NCBI RefSeq assembly: GCF_003992625.1
Contig: NZ_RZMW01000021.1
Coordinates: 1-61,836 of the forward strand
Source of the DNA: Pelagibacterium lentulum
GTDB lineage: Bacteria > Pseudomonadota > Alphaproteobacteria > Rhizobiales > Devosiaceae
Reading direction: 5' to 3'
Length of the DNA stretch: 61,836 nt
Below, piece after piece: positions 46,899-54,211 of this stretch. A model generated the notes under the pieces. It was not told the origin of the DNA. It was given only the letters and a program-made list of their open reading frames with translations, and ran no database searches. A program made the translations under genes and the position numbers. How positions within the stretch are numbered: position 1 is the stretch's first letter; each line of letters opens with the position of its first letter.

Positions 46899-47743
46899 TG
46901 AGCTTGCGGAACCTGCCGGAGATCCGTGCCGAGCGTTTGCCAAGTGTTTGCGCGTTCGATCCCGATCCGGATGCCGTTGATCGTTGGAACGCCGGCATTC
47001 ATGCGGCACAGTCGCAAGAAAACACGATATCGATCCTCGATGTCATCGGTGAGGATTGGTGGACCGGCGGCGGCGTAACCTCAAAGCGTGTTGCTGCAGC
47101 GCTGCGCGCGATCGGTGATCAGGAGGTCTTTGTCGACCTCAATTCGCCTGGAGGCGATTTCTTCGAAGGCGTCGCCATTTACAATACGCTGCGCGCGCAT
47201 CCGCACAAGGTGACCGTTCGTATTCTCGGGCTGGCCGCGTCAGCGGCTTCGGTTATTGCCATGGCTGGCGATGAGATCGAAATCGGCAAGGCTGGGTTCA
47301 TCATGGTCCACAATGCCTGGGTTGTTGCCGTTGGCAATCGCCATGATCTGGCGTCCGCTGCGGAAACCCTGACGCCATTCGATGATGCGATGGCCACCGT
47401 CTATGCAGACCGGTCGGGTGCCAAGAAGGCCAAGGCCGCAGAGTGGATGGATAACGAGACCTGGTTCAATGGCGAGCAGGCTGTGGAGGCCGGGCTTGCC
47501 GATGGGTTTCTTGCAGCCGATCAGGTTGCCCAGGATGAAAAACGCGCGCAGGCGGCAAATGATTTGAAGCCTGCACGTATTGCAGAACACGGCCTCGCAA
47601 GGGCCGGGCTTTCTCGCGACAAGCGCCGTAGCCTTATCGGCGAGATTGCCAGCCGCTCTGCCGTAGCGAGCGGTTCCCGTCCAGCCGTAGCGGACGATAT
47701 CACAGCTTCTCTTCAGAAGCTTCGTTCAACGCTGACAAGCTAA
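46898..47743 (+). CDS. ClpP-like prohead maturation protease
   Basis: 281 residues, S14 family. The Ser of LAASAASVIAMAG (about 120-130), His of GFIMVHNAW and Asp of VYADRSG form the catalytic triad. A C-terminal tail after about 210 may act as a scaffold. Processes the capsid N-terminal region before expansion. Confidence 0.93.
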   Translation: MSLRNLPEIRAERLPSVCAFDPDPDAVDRWNAGIHAAQSQENTISILDVIGEDWWTGGGVTSKRVAAALRAIGDQEVFVDLNSPGGDFFEGVAIYNTLRAHPHKVTVRILGLAASAASVIAMAGDEIEIGKAGFIMVHNAWVVAVGNRHDLASAAETLTPFDDAMATVYADRSGAKKAKAAEWMDNETWFNGEQAVEAGLADGFLAADQVAQDEKRAQAANDLKPARIAEHGLARAGLSRDKRRSLIGEIASRSAVASGSRPAVADDITASLQKLRSTLTS

Positions 47744-47759
47744 ACCAAAGGAAATAGCT

Positions 47760-49139
47760 ATGAAGCTTACCAAGCTGATCGGCGCCGCACTGGCGCTGAC
47801 GGTCCTTGGCGTCTGCGCGGTTTTTGCAGGAACGCCTGACCTCACCTTTATTTCAACCGAATATCTGACGGCCGAAGTGATCGGCGCCATGGGCGTCATG
47901 GTGCCCCCGATTTCCGCCAAGGCGCGCGGGATCGTCGCTGTTCGGGCCGAAGGGCCGACGGGCGATATCAAGTCCCTGATCGAAGGCCTAAACAAGGATT
48001 GGGAAACCTTCAAGGCGACCTACGACCAGCGGGAAAAGGAACGCGACAAACGGTTCGAAGATGTCGTGACAACGGAAAAGCTCGAACGGGTCAATTCCAG
48101 TGTCACGGAACTTCAGGCAGCGGTCGACGCCGCCAATTCCAAACTTGCCGCGATCTCGATCGGAGGCGGCGGGGTAGGAGAAGTTGTCGACCAGGAATAC
48201 TCGGAAGCCTTCCGTTCCCATTTCCGCAAGGGCAGCGTTAGCGCCGCCCTGAATAAAGGCGAAGATAACGAAGGCGGTTATCTCGCTCCGGTCGAGTGGG
48301 ATCGCACGATCACCGACAAGCTGATCGAGGTCTCGCCGATGCGTGCTATCGCCACCGTTCAGAACATTTCGACGGCCGGGTTCAAGAAGCTCTACAACCT
48401 TCGTGGAACGGCGTCGGGCTGGGTTGGGGAAACGTCGGCACGGACGGAAACCAATACACCCGAGTTCGGGCCGATGACCTTCACGCCGGGCGAAATCTAT
48501 GCCAATCCGGCTGCGACCCAGCAGATGTTGGACGATGCGGAAGTCAATCTCGAAGCCTGGCTGGCAAACGAGGTAGAAACCGAGTTCGCCTACCAGGAGG
48601 GACTGGCCTTCATCGCTGGCGACGGAGCCAACAAACCATTCGGCTTTTTGACGTTTGCCGATGGCGGAACCAATGCGGCCGTCAATCCGCTGGGGGCCAT
48701 CGAAACGATGCCTACAGCAAGTGCGACCGAGATCGATACCGATGAGCTTATCGACCTGGTCTATGAGTTGCCAATGGCCTTTACCGGCGATGCGCGTTGG
48801 GTGATGAACCGCAGCACTCTGGGGACAATTCGCAAGCTCAAGGATGGGCAGGGAAATTATATCTGGCAACCGTCCTTCGCCGTGGGCCAGCCTTCGACGC
48901 TGCTGGCTTACCCGGTGACGGAAATGGCGGGCATGCCCGACATCGCTGCCGACTCGCTGCCTATCGCATTCGGCGACTTCCGCCGCGGTTACCTGATCGT
49001 CGATCGTACCGGTGTGCGGGTATTACGCGATCCCTTCACCAACAAGCCCTACGTCATGTTCTACACGACCAAGCGCGTTGGTGGCGGGGTCAACAACCCC
49101 GAAGCGATCAAGATCCTGCAGATGGATGATGGTCAATAA
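47760..49139 (+). CDS. Major capsid protein (HK97 gp5 family) with hydrophobic N terminus
   Basis: 459 residues. Residues 1-24 (MKLTKLIGAALALTVLGVCA...) look like a signal peptide or membrane anchor. A coiled-coil delta domain (about 65-130) follows, then the HK97 fold starting near GEDNEGGYLAPVEWDRTI, with GDGANKPFGFL and MNRSTLGTIRKLKDGQGNYIWQP. The delta region would be cut off by the upstream protease. The hydrophobic start is unusual for a capsid protein. Confidence 0.93.
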   Translation: MKLTKLIGAALALTVLGVCAVFAGTPDLTFISTEYLTAEVIGAMGVMVPPISAKARGIVAVRAEGPTGDIKSLIEGLNKDWETFKATYDQREKERDKRFEDVVTTEKLERVNSSVTELQAAVDAANSKLAAISIGGGGVGEVVDQEYSEAFRSHFRKGSVSAALNKGEDNEGGYLAPVEWDRTITDKLIEVSPMRAIATVQNISTAGFKKLYNLRGTASGWVGETSARTETNTPEFGPMTFTPGEIYANPAATQQMLDDAEVNLEAWLANEVETEFAYQEGLAFIAGDGANKPFGFLTFADGGTNAAVNPLGAIETMPTASATEIDTDELIDLVYELPMAFTGDARWVMNRSTLGTIRKLKDGQGNYIWQPSFAVGQPSTLLAYPVTEMAGMPDIAADSLPIAFGDFRRGYLIVDRTGVRVLRDPFTNKPYVMFYTTKRVGGGVNNPEAIKILQMDDGQ

Positions 49140-49151
49140 GGCCAGCGCATA

Positions 49152-49178
49152 GCAGCCGGTCGTCAATCGTCCGGCTGC
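49152..49178 (+). terminator. Hairpin after the capsid gene
   Basis: GCAGCCGG (49152-49159) pairs with CCGGCTGC (49171-49178) around an 11-nt loop; only a weak T-tract follows. It probably lowers transcription past the capsid gene or protects its mRNA, letting capsid exceed connector proteins. Confidence 0.6.
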
Positions 49179-49225
49179 CGATCCTGTTTCAACCCAAGGG
49201 TATCAGCCCTTTTGGAGATATCATT

Positions 49226-49411
49226 ATGACAGACCAGACCCAGAAACCTGCTGGCAGGAGCAACGCCGATGCGAAGGCCAAGCGCTCGGCCAAGATCGCG
49301 GCCAAGAAGGAAAGCCGCAAGGTTGCGCGCCGCCAGAAACTCGACGCTACCGAGATGAAGCGTCTCGGCCTCGATCCCAAACCTTATGGCCGGATCAAGG
49401 TCGCAAGCTAA
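49226..49411 (+). CDS. Small basic hypothetical protein (61 aa)
   Basis: Lys/Arg/Ala-rich (NADAKAKRSAKIAAKKESRKVARRQKL), ending GLDPKPYGRIKVAS. TTTTGGAGATA precedes the ATG. Lies between capsid and connector genes; possibly a head-associated protein, but nothing decisive is visible. Confidence 0.7.
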   Translation: MTDQTQKPAGRSNADAKAKRSAKIAAKKESRKVARRQKLDATEMKRLGLDPKPYGRIKVAS

Positions 49412-49420
49412 GGCAACGCC

Positions 49421-50008
49421 ATGCATAAGCCCGTCCAGGTCACGGCTCCGGCAAATATGCCGGTGAGCCTTCCAGAAGCGAAAAAGCAATGCCGCCTCGA
49501 TGACGATGTCGATGACGAAGACGATCTCATCGAAATGTACATTGCGGCCGCGACGGGACTCCTGGACGGGTATAACGGGATCCTCGGCCGTTGCCTGATT
49601 GAACAGGAATGGCGTCAGGATTTCGATCGGTTCTGTCGCACGATGCGACTTCCGCTGTTGCCTTCGGGCATTGTCTCGATCACCTGGCGTGATCGCGCGG
49701 GGCAGATTTCAACAATCGGTTCGGCAAACTATAGGCTACTGACCGATGCCCTGGGCGGCTACGTCCAGTTCAGGAACGATTACGCGTTTCCGACCGACCT
49801 CAATCCCCATGCGGCGATCAGCATAACATTCAAGGCTGGCTATGGACCCGACCCGACGGATATTCCAGGTCCAATCCGCCAGGCAATCCGGATGACTGTC
49901 GCTCACTGGAACGCCAACCGCGAAGGCGTGAACGTCGGCAATATCACGACCGAGTTGCCGCTTGGCGTCGAGTTCAGTCTATCCCCCTACAAGACTGCGA
50001 GGATTTGA
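49421..50008 (+). CDS. Head-tail connector protein (gp6-like)
   Basis: 195 residues. SLPEAKKQCRLDDDVDDEDDLIEMYIAAATGLLDGYNG is the standard start of HK97 gp6-type adaptors (all-helical), and DIPGPIRQAIRMTVAHWNANRE follows. Forms the ring under the portal. Stop overlaps the next start. Confidence 0.9.
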   Translation: MHKPVQVTAPANMPVSLPEAKKQCRLDDDVDDEDDLIEMYIAAATGLLDGYNGILGRCLIEQEWRQDFDRFCRTMRLPLLPSGIVSITWRDRAGQISTIGSANYRLLTDALGGYVQFRNDYAFPTDLNPHAAISITFKAGYGPDPTDIPGPIRQAIRMTVAHWNANREGVNVGNITTELPLGVEFSLSPYKTARI

Positions 50009-50193
50009 TGCCCCAGGTTCATTTCACCGATGATTTCGATTTCAAGGCCAAGCCCGGCGTGACCATCGCCTATAAGGCCGGTTGGACCGGCATGGTCACA
50101 ACCCCATGTGCGGATCAGGCTGTGGCGTCAAAGAAGGCAAAGCGCGTGGCCAAGAAAGCTGAGGCGGAGGCCGATGACGGCGGGCAGGCTTAG
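50008..50193 (+). CDS. Hypothetical 61-aa protein in the connector cluster
   Basis: VHFTDDFDFKAKPGVTIAYKAGWTGMVT followed by a Lys/Ala-rich tail. Short beta-rich proteins of this look lie between connector genes of many alphaproteobacterial prophages. ATG 50008 overlaps the previous TGA, and the next gene begins inside it. Confidence 0.75.
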   Translation: MPQVHFTDDFDFKAKPGVTIAYKAGWTGMVTTPCADQAVASKKAKRVAKKAEAEADDGGQA

Positions 50194-50524
50194 GACACGC
50201 ATCCATTGCGAGAAGCGCACCGATGACGGCGCATGGGGAACGCCTGTACCAGGTGGTGGGACCTTTGAACGGCAGTTCACCACGCGGGCGGAATTGCGCC
50301 CGATGCGCGGTGGTGAAACGGTAATGGGGGAGCGCCTGCAGGGGCGGCAACCCTACGTGGTGCGGATGTACCGCAATTCCAAAACGCGCCAGATACAAAG
50401 CAATTGGCGCCTTGTCGACGCTCATGATCAGTCAAGGATTTTTGCCGTGGCATCCCCGCCGCACGATCCAGATGGCACGGGCGCATTCCTTGATTTCATC
50501 GCCGAAGAAGGGCGATTGCCATGA
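50174..50524 (+). CDS. Head-tail adaptor / head closure protein
   Basis: 116 residues from ATG 50174. TAGRLRTRIHCEKRTDDGAWGTPVPGG and the GRQPYVVRMYRNSKTRQIQSNWRLVD segments resemble SPP1 gp16-type head-closure proteins. Overlaps both neighbours. Confidence 0.85.
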   Translation: MTAGRLRTRIHCEKRTDDGAWGTPVPGGGTFERQFTTRAELRPMRGGETVMGERLQGRQPYVVRMYRNSKTRQIQSNWRLVDAHDQSRIFAVASPPHDPDGTGAFLDFIAEEGRLP

Positions 50525-50919
50525 GCGCGCTTGAAGCGGTGCAGGCCGCGCTGATGCCATATCTGGCGGGCGGCCTCACGACGGTTGGTGGCCGGGTCTA
50601 TGATTTCATCCCTGCCGAAAGCCAGTTTCCTTATGCACGGCTCTCGACGCCAAGCGAGATCCCGATCGATGAAACCTGTTGGGACCGCACCGCGCTTTCG
50701 ATCCAGCTCGATTTCTGGTCGAACGAAAAAGAGTCCCGCGAAGTCAAAGAGATCTCCGGACAGGCCAAGGCCCTGCTGCACGAGCGCGAGCAGGATCTGA
50801 TTGTGCCGGGATATGTCGTCGACAGCATGATGGTCGAGGGCATTTTCTACAGCCGCGAGCAGGAAACGGCCCTGCAGCGCGCGCGTCTCATGCTGGCGAT
50901 CGACGTCCAGCCCACCTAA
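50521..50919 (+). CDS. DUF3168 tail completion protein
   Basis: 132 residues. ALEAVQAALMPYLAGGLTTVGGRVYDFIPAESQFPYARL and the SIQLDFWSNEKESREVKEISGQAKALLHE segment are typical of DUF3168 (tail terminator, lambda gpU-like role). ATGA overlap with the head-closure gene. Confidence 0.88.
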   Translation: MSALEAVQAALMPYLAGGLTTVGGRVYDFIPAESQFPYARLSTPSEIPIDETCWDRTALSIQLDFWSNEKESREVKEISGQAKALLHEREQDLIVPGYVVDSMMVEGIFYSREQETALQRARLMLAIDVQPT

Positions 50920-50941
50920 TCCACATCGACAGGAGATCGTC

Positions 50942-51376
50942 ATGGCGACGACAAGAAAGCTGCTCATTCAGTTTGGTGATGGGGCGGACCCGGAAGTGTT
51001 TGCCTATAACTGCACCATTAACACCCAGCGCGAGTTCACGATCGAAGCGACAACGACCGATGGAACCGAGCCCAACTGCGAGGAGCCTGACGCGCCCGAC
51101 TGGGTGCTGCGCGCCGTCGAAACATTGTCGGCAGGCATTACTGGTGCCGGCACGATGGACCCTTTGAGCTTTGCCGTGCTGCGCGGCCACATGCTTTCCG
51201 GTGAAGCATTCAATGTGCGGGTGCTGCTTGACCTCCCAAGCGCCCAAGGCGGCGGCTACTTTTCAGGGCAGTATGTGATGACGACGCTGTCCATAGCGAA
51301 AGAAGGCAAGGGATTTGTAAACTCCAATCTTGCGATGTCCTCGAGCGGCAAGGTTGAATGGGTCGATGCGGCCTGA
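50942..51376 (+). CDS. Major tail tube protein
   Basis: 144 residues. Beta-rich sequence with NCTINTQREFTIEATTTDGTEPNCEEPDAPDWVLRAVE and GKGFVNSNLAMSSSGKVEW matches phage tail tube proteins of the TP901/GTA type. Preceded by AGGAGATC. Stop overlaps the chaperone start. Confidence 0.88.
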   Translation: MATTRKLLIQFGDGADPEVFAYNCTINTQREFTIEATTTDGTEPNCEEPDAPDWVLRAVETLSAGITGAGTMDPLSFAVLRGHMLSGEAFNVRVLLDLPSAQGGGYFSGQYVMTTLSIAKEGKGFVNSNLAMSSSGKVEWVDAA

Positions 51377-51870
51377 TGACCAAGTTTATCGAAGAGAGCT
51401 TTGGCGGGACCAAACGCAAGTTCTGCCTGGGCATCGGCGAGTTGCGCGAGTTGCAGGACATAACGGGTGTCGGGCCGGGCACGCTACTTTCCCGAATGCT
51501 TGCCCTGCAGACGGCTGCCGAGACCCACAAGCGGCCCGATCCCAAGACATATCCCAAGGGCGAGGCGGATCCTGACTTTCTTGCCGATCACAATGTCTAT
51601 GCGCTCCTGCGGCGTATGGGCGGGGATTGGCGGGTCGATGATCTGCGCGAAACGATCCGGCTGGGCCTGATCGGCGGCGGGGCAACGCCGACCGATGCCG
51701 ACGTGCTGATGCTGCGTTATTTCGATCAGACCGATCGCTATCCGCTCCACGGGCAGGTGCCCCTTGCGGCAAAGATCATCATCCATGCCATAGCGGCAGA
51801 CCCGGATGATCCGGTGGGAAAGTCGCAGGCCGAGACGACAGTGACGCCGGAAGCCCCGACGGCAGAATAA
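51376..51870 (+). CDS. Tail assembly chaperone, G-like (GTA gp10 family)
   Basis: 164 residues from ATG 51376. TKFIEESFGGTKRKFCLGIGELRELQDITGVGPGTLLSRML is typical of gene-transfer-agent family tail chaperones. Codons 148-149 (GGA AAG) lie in a perfect G GGA AAG slippery heptamer at 51816-51822, so part of the ribosomes probably shift -1 into the T-like frame. Confidence 0.87.
   Translation: MTKFIEESFGGTKRKFCLGIGELRELQDITGVGPGTLLSRMLALQTAAETHKRPDPKTYPKGEADPDFLADHNVYALLRRMGGDWRVDDLRETIRLGLIGGGATPTDADVLMLRYFDQTDRYPLHGQVPLAAKIIIHAIAADPDDPVGKSQAETTVTPEAPTAE
51816..51822 (+). promoter_or_regulatory. Programmed -1 frameshift site (GGGAAAG)
   Basis: The heptamer is in the exact X-XXY-YYZ phase of the G-like frame and equals the slippery sequence of lambda G-T. 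The -1 frame is open from upstream of here to TAG 52056-52058. A shift gives a 227-residue product: 149 residues of the G-like part plus 78 new ones. Confidence 0.8.
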
Positions 51871-51902
51871 AGTTCTCGGCCTTTTATGGGGCAGGCGCCG
51901 CC

Positions 51903-52058
51903 ATGGGATTTTCCCCGCGCGATGTCGATGCCATGAGCCTTTGGGAGTTCAACGCCGCCATGGACGGCTTTGCCAAGGCAAATGGGGCCAAGCAGGACGC
52001 GGAAGCGCCCAGCTATCAGGAACACCTTGACATGGTGAAAAAACTGGGAGGATCGTAG
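51903..52058 (+). CDS. Tail assembly chaperone, T-like part
   Basis: 51 residues from ATG 51903 if translated alone, but no good ribosome-binding site is seen. Translated through the -1 frameshift it gains 27 upstream residues and joins the G-like protein. FSPRDVDAMSLWEFNAAMDGFAKANG resembles the short TAC proteins following gp10 in gene-transfer agents. Binds the tape measure during tail assembly by analogy. Confidence 0.75.
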   Translation: MGFSPRDVDAMSLWEFNAAMDGFAKANGAKQDAEAPSYQEHLDMVKKLGGS

Positions 52059-52070
52059 TTTAGTGCCACG

Positions 52071-52274
52071 CTAGTCTCGCCCCTGAATATCCAAAAAGCC
52101 GTGACCAATCAGCCAATCGCGAATGATTCGCCTTACCGTTTCAGGACGACCGGGATTGTCATTTTCCGAATCAGAGAACGCGTCAATCCCATCAAGTAGC
52201 TCTCGTGGTAAGCGCACATCTACTCTCTCACTGTCGACGGCTGGCCGTCCGCCTTTGCTGGTTTTTGTCGGCAT
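52071..52274 (-). CDS. Ribbon-helix-helix regulator
   Basis: 67 residues. ERVDVRLPRELLDGIDAFSD and RPETVRRIIRDWLIGHG form an Arc/CopG-type fold. Opposite to the late operon and convergent with the chaperone. Its start overlaps one of two 19-bp direct repeats, so it likely represses itself and the divergent Tat/BRO genes. Confidence 0.82.
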   Translation of the reverse strand: MPTKTSKGGRPAVDSERVDVRLPRELLDGIDAFSDSENDNPGRPETVRRIIRDWLIGHGFLDIQGRD

Positions 52275-52335
52275 AAACCTTGACGTCCTTGGTTTTTGTC
52301 GTCATAAACATAAGCGGGCTGAGAAGAGGGAGCAA
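52260..52335. promoter_or_regulatory. Divergent promoters with direct-repeat operators
   Basis: GGTTTTTGTCGGCATAAAC (52260-52278) and GGTTTTTGTCGTCATAAAC (52291-52309) are 19-bp direct repeats differing at one base, period 31 bp. Rightward: TTGACG (52280-52285), 17-nt spacer, CATAAA (52303-52308). Leftward: TTGCTC (52335-52330), 17-nt spacer, TATGTT (52312-52307). The repeats overlap both promoters. Confidence 0.65.
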
Positions 52336-52350
52336 CCTCTTTCTCAGCCC
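52316..52350 (+). repeat. Long hairpin in the leader of the Tat-signal gene
   Basis: GGGCTGAGAAGAGG (52316-52329) pairs with CCTCTTTCTCAGCCC (52336-52350) with a single bulge. No T-run follows on either strand, so it looks like a structured leader and not a terminator. It lies just downstream of the rightward promoter. Confidence 0.6.
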
Positions 52351-52383
52351 TAACCGAAACCACGATCACAGGAGGATCGAGGA

Positions 52384-52698
52384 ATGGCTGATCAAGCCAA
52401 TATCACACGCCGTGCCGTTTTGTCAGGTGTTGCGGCGCTACCCTTTACACCCTTGGCCGCGATGGCAGAAGCGACGGAGACGACCGCTAGTGCGCCAGAC
52501 AGCCTTATGGCACTCATCGAGACCTATCGGGCGGTCTATGGTGATTGGGAGCGCGCGTGCGCACTCGTTGATCCGGAAAGACCTTTTGTAGCCCCGGGGC
52601 AGGCCACGCCGGAATATGTGGCGGCTATGCGCGCGGGATGGGATGCAAGCCGGGTAGGGGAAGAACTGCTCACAGCAATCAGGGAAATGCCCCAATGA
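52384..52698 (+). CDS. Tat-signal small secreted protein (moron)
   Basis: 104 residues. ITRRAVLSGVAALPFTPLAAMAEA (twin Arg at 9-10, hydrophobic stretch to about 27) is a twin-arginine signal. The mature part is about 70 residues, mostly helical, without cofactor motifs. AGGAGGATCGAGGA precedes the ATG. Similar short Tat proteins occur in alphaproteobacterial prophages. Probably an envelope-located lysogenic-conversion protein. Confidence 0.72.
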   Translation: MADQANITRRAVLSGVAALPFTPLAAMAEATETTASAPDSLMALIETYRAVYGDWERACALVDPERPFVAPGQATPEYVAAMRAGWDASRVGEELLTAIREMPQ

Positions 52699-53573
52699 AC
52701 GCGATCCGCAAACTTGAATTTGAAGACAGCGCCGTCCGCATGCTGGTGCGCGATGATGAGCCGTGGTGGGTTCTGACCGACGTTTGTACCGTGCTCGAGA
52801 TCGGAAACTCGCGCCAGGCATCCACGCGACTTGATAGCGATGAAAAAGATGGCGTCATTATTAATGACGCCATGGGACGCGCACAGGAAATGACCATCAT
52901 CAATGAGTCGGGTCTCTATTCTCTGATCCTGACCTCGCGCAAGGCTGCCGCGCGACGCTTCAAGAAATGGGTGACGTCGGTGGTACTGCCCGAGTTGCGG
53001 CGCACCGGGCGTTACGTGATGGGAGAAGCCGAGGCGGACGCCATGCCGGTGGCAGCTGATGGCAAGGTGTTTGGTGTCCGGATTGCCAAGGCCAATGCTG
53101 CGGCACGGCTGATTGCCGTTGCCAATTCGATTTATGGACCGGAGGCCGCGCGAGCGTTGTGGGAGTTTGAGCGGGACCTGCCGAGGATAGCGCGCCGATC
53201 GATCCATGTGCCAGAGGGAGAGCCGGACGCCGACCCGGCAGATTGCCTTCGGCACCTGCTTGATGCCGAAATGGGCGATGGGCGCACCGTGCGCGAGCGA
53301 TTGCGTCTGGCGATTGCCGACAAAGCTGCGGCCAAGGGGATGGACGCTTTCGGGATAGTTCCATCCCCGCCGATGGAGACCCATTGCATTGCGATTGCCG
53401 ATCAAAACCGGTTCCTCGCGGCGGTCTTTTCGAACACGCAGTGGAACGAGCATTGGCGATTGGCACTGGTGAAATTGCCCGGTGCCAAAAAGAGCCGCGT
53501 CGGCATCATGTTCGACGGCGTACGGCGGATCGCAACTCTGGTGCCCAAGGCCAGAGTGGCGGATCAGCTTTGA
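52695..53573 (+). CDS. BRO-N domain antirepressor-like protein
   Basis: 292 residues from ATG 52695, overlapping the Tat gene (ATGA). Residues about 1-105 form a BRO-N domain (VRMLVRDDEPWWVLTDVCTVLEIGNSRQASTRLD, INESGLYSLILTSRKAAARRFKKWVTSVVLPELRRTG). The C-terminal region is a separate alpha/beta part. Related proteins bind DNA or counteract repressors. Confidence 0.88.
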   Translation: MNAIRKLEFEDSAVRMLVRDDEPWWVLTDVCTVLEIGNSRQASTRLDSDEKDGVIINDAMGRAQEMTIINESGLYSLILTSRKAAARRFKKWVTSVVLPELRRTGRYVMGEAEADAMPVAADGKVFGVRIAKANAAARLIAVANSIYGPEAARALWEFERDLPRIARRSIHVPEGEPDADPADCLRHLLDAEMGDGRTVRERLRLAIADKAAAKGMDAFGIVPSPPMETHCIAIADQNRFLAAVFSNTQWNEHWRLALVKLPGAKKSRVGIMFDGVRRIATLVPKARVADQL

Positions 53574-53574
53574 T

Positions 53575-53808
53575 CTATTCGTCTTGGTTCTGCCGGATGA
53601 TCACGACAAGGCCAGCCTGAAGAAATGCACCGACCACAAAGATCGCGGCGGTGATTTCCGTGAAAGCTGATTGGCCCATCACAGAATAAAAGATGCCGGC
53701 GGCGGAGAGCACCAGTACGCCGACGATGCCGAACAGCTTTGGGTTTATGATCGTCAGAACCGGCCCAAGCACGAACAGCAGCCCTATCAACGCAATTGCA
53801 TCACCCAT
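53575..53808 (-). CDS. Small membrane protein (77 aa)
   Basis: Start at ATG 53808, with GGGGGAT upstream. Two or three hydrophobic segments (AIALIGLLFVLGPVLTII, GIVGVLVLSAAGIFYSV, AAIFVVGAFLQAGLVVII). Stop lies 2 bp from the BRO stop, convergent. Could be a superinfection-exclusion or other membrane moron; not recognised. Confidence 0.65.
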   Translation of the reverse strand: MGDAIALIGLLFVLGPVLTIINPKLFGIVGVLVLSAAGIFYSVMGQSAFTEITAAIFVVGAFLQAGLVVIIRQNQDE

Positions 53809-53866
53809 TCTATCCCCCAATCATTTCAATGGTTGTCGGGGCCAACCCTATGCGAGGTCCATAGCC

Positions 53867-54211
53867 ATGCGCAATCTCGATGATGTTCGCTTGTCGCTCG
53901 CTGCAGGAGCGAGCGGCGGCGTCGTGGATCTCGGCTTGGTCAAGAGTGTCGTCGGCCGTGCGGCCGGGGATCAGGGCTTTGCAGACCTTATGACCAGGTT
54001 GGGCGAGGCGCTGCCAACACCTGGGGCCGAGCTAGATACATTCGTTACCCGGTTTTCCGAGCGCTGCGTGCTGGCAGGGATCGATCCAAGCGCTTTGGCC
54101 GATGCCATGCTTGTGACGGGTGCGATGCTTAAAACCATGACGGAAGGTCGTAAAGAGGCCGCAGCGGCGTTGCGCGCGACGGCAGAAGGAATTGAAGCGC
54201 ATGGGGCGTAA
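53867..54211 (+). CDS. Hypothetical 114-aa protein upstream of the gp10-like gene
   Basis: From ATG 53867. Helical (VRLSLAAGASGGVVDLGLVKSVVGRAAG, LADAMLVTGAMLKTMTEGRKEAAAALRATAEGIEA). No known motif. Overlaps the next gene by 11 bp. Belongs to the tail operon by orientation. Confidence 0.65.
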   Translation: MRNLDDVRLSLAAGASGGVVDLGLVKSVVGRAAGDQGFADLMTRLGEALPTPGAELDTFVTRFSERCVLAGIDPSALADAMLVTGAMLKTMTEGRKEAAAALRATAEGIEAHGA

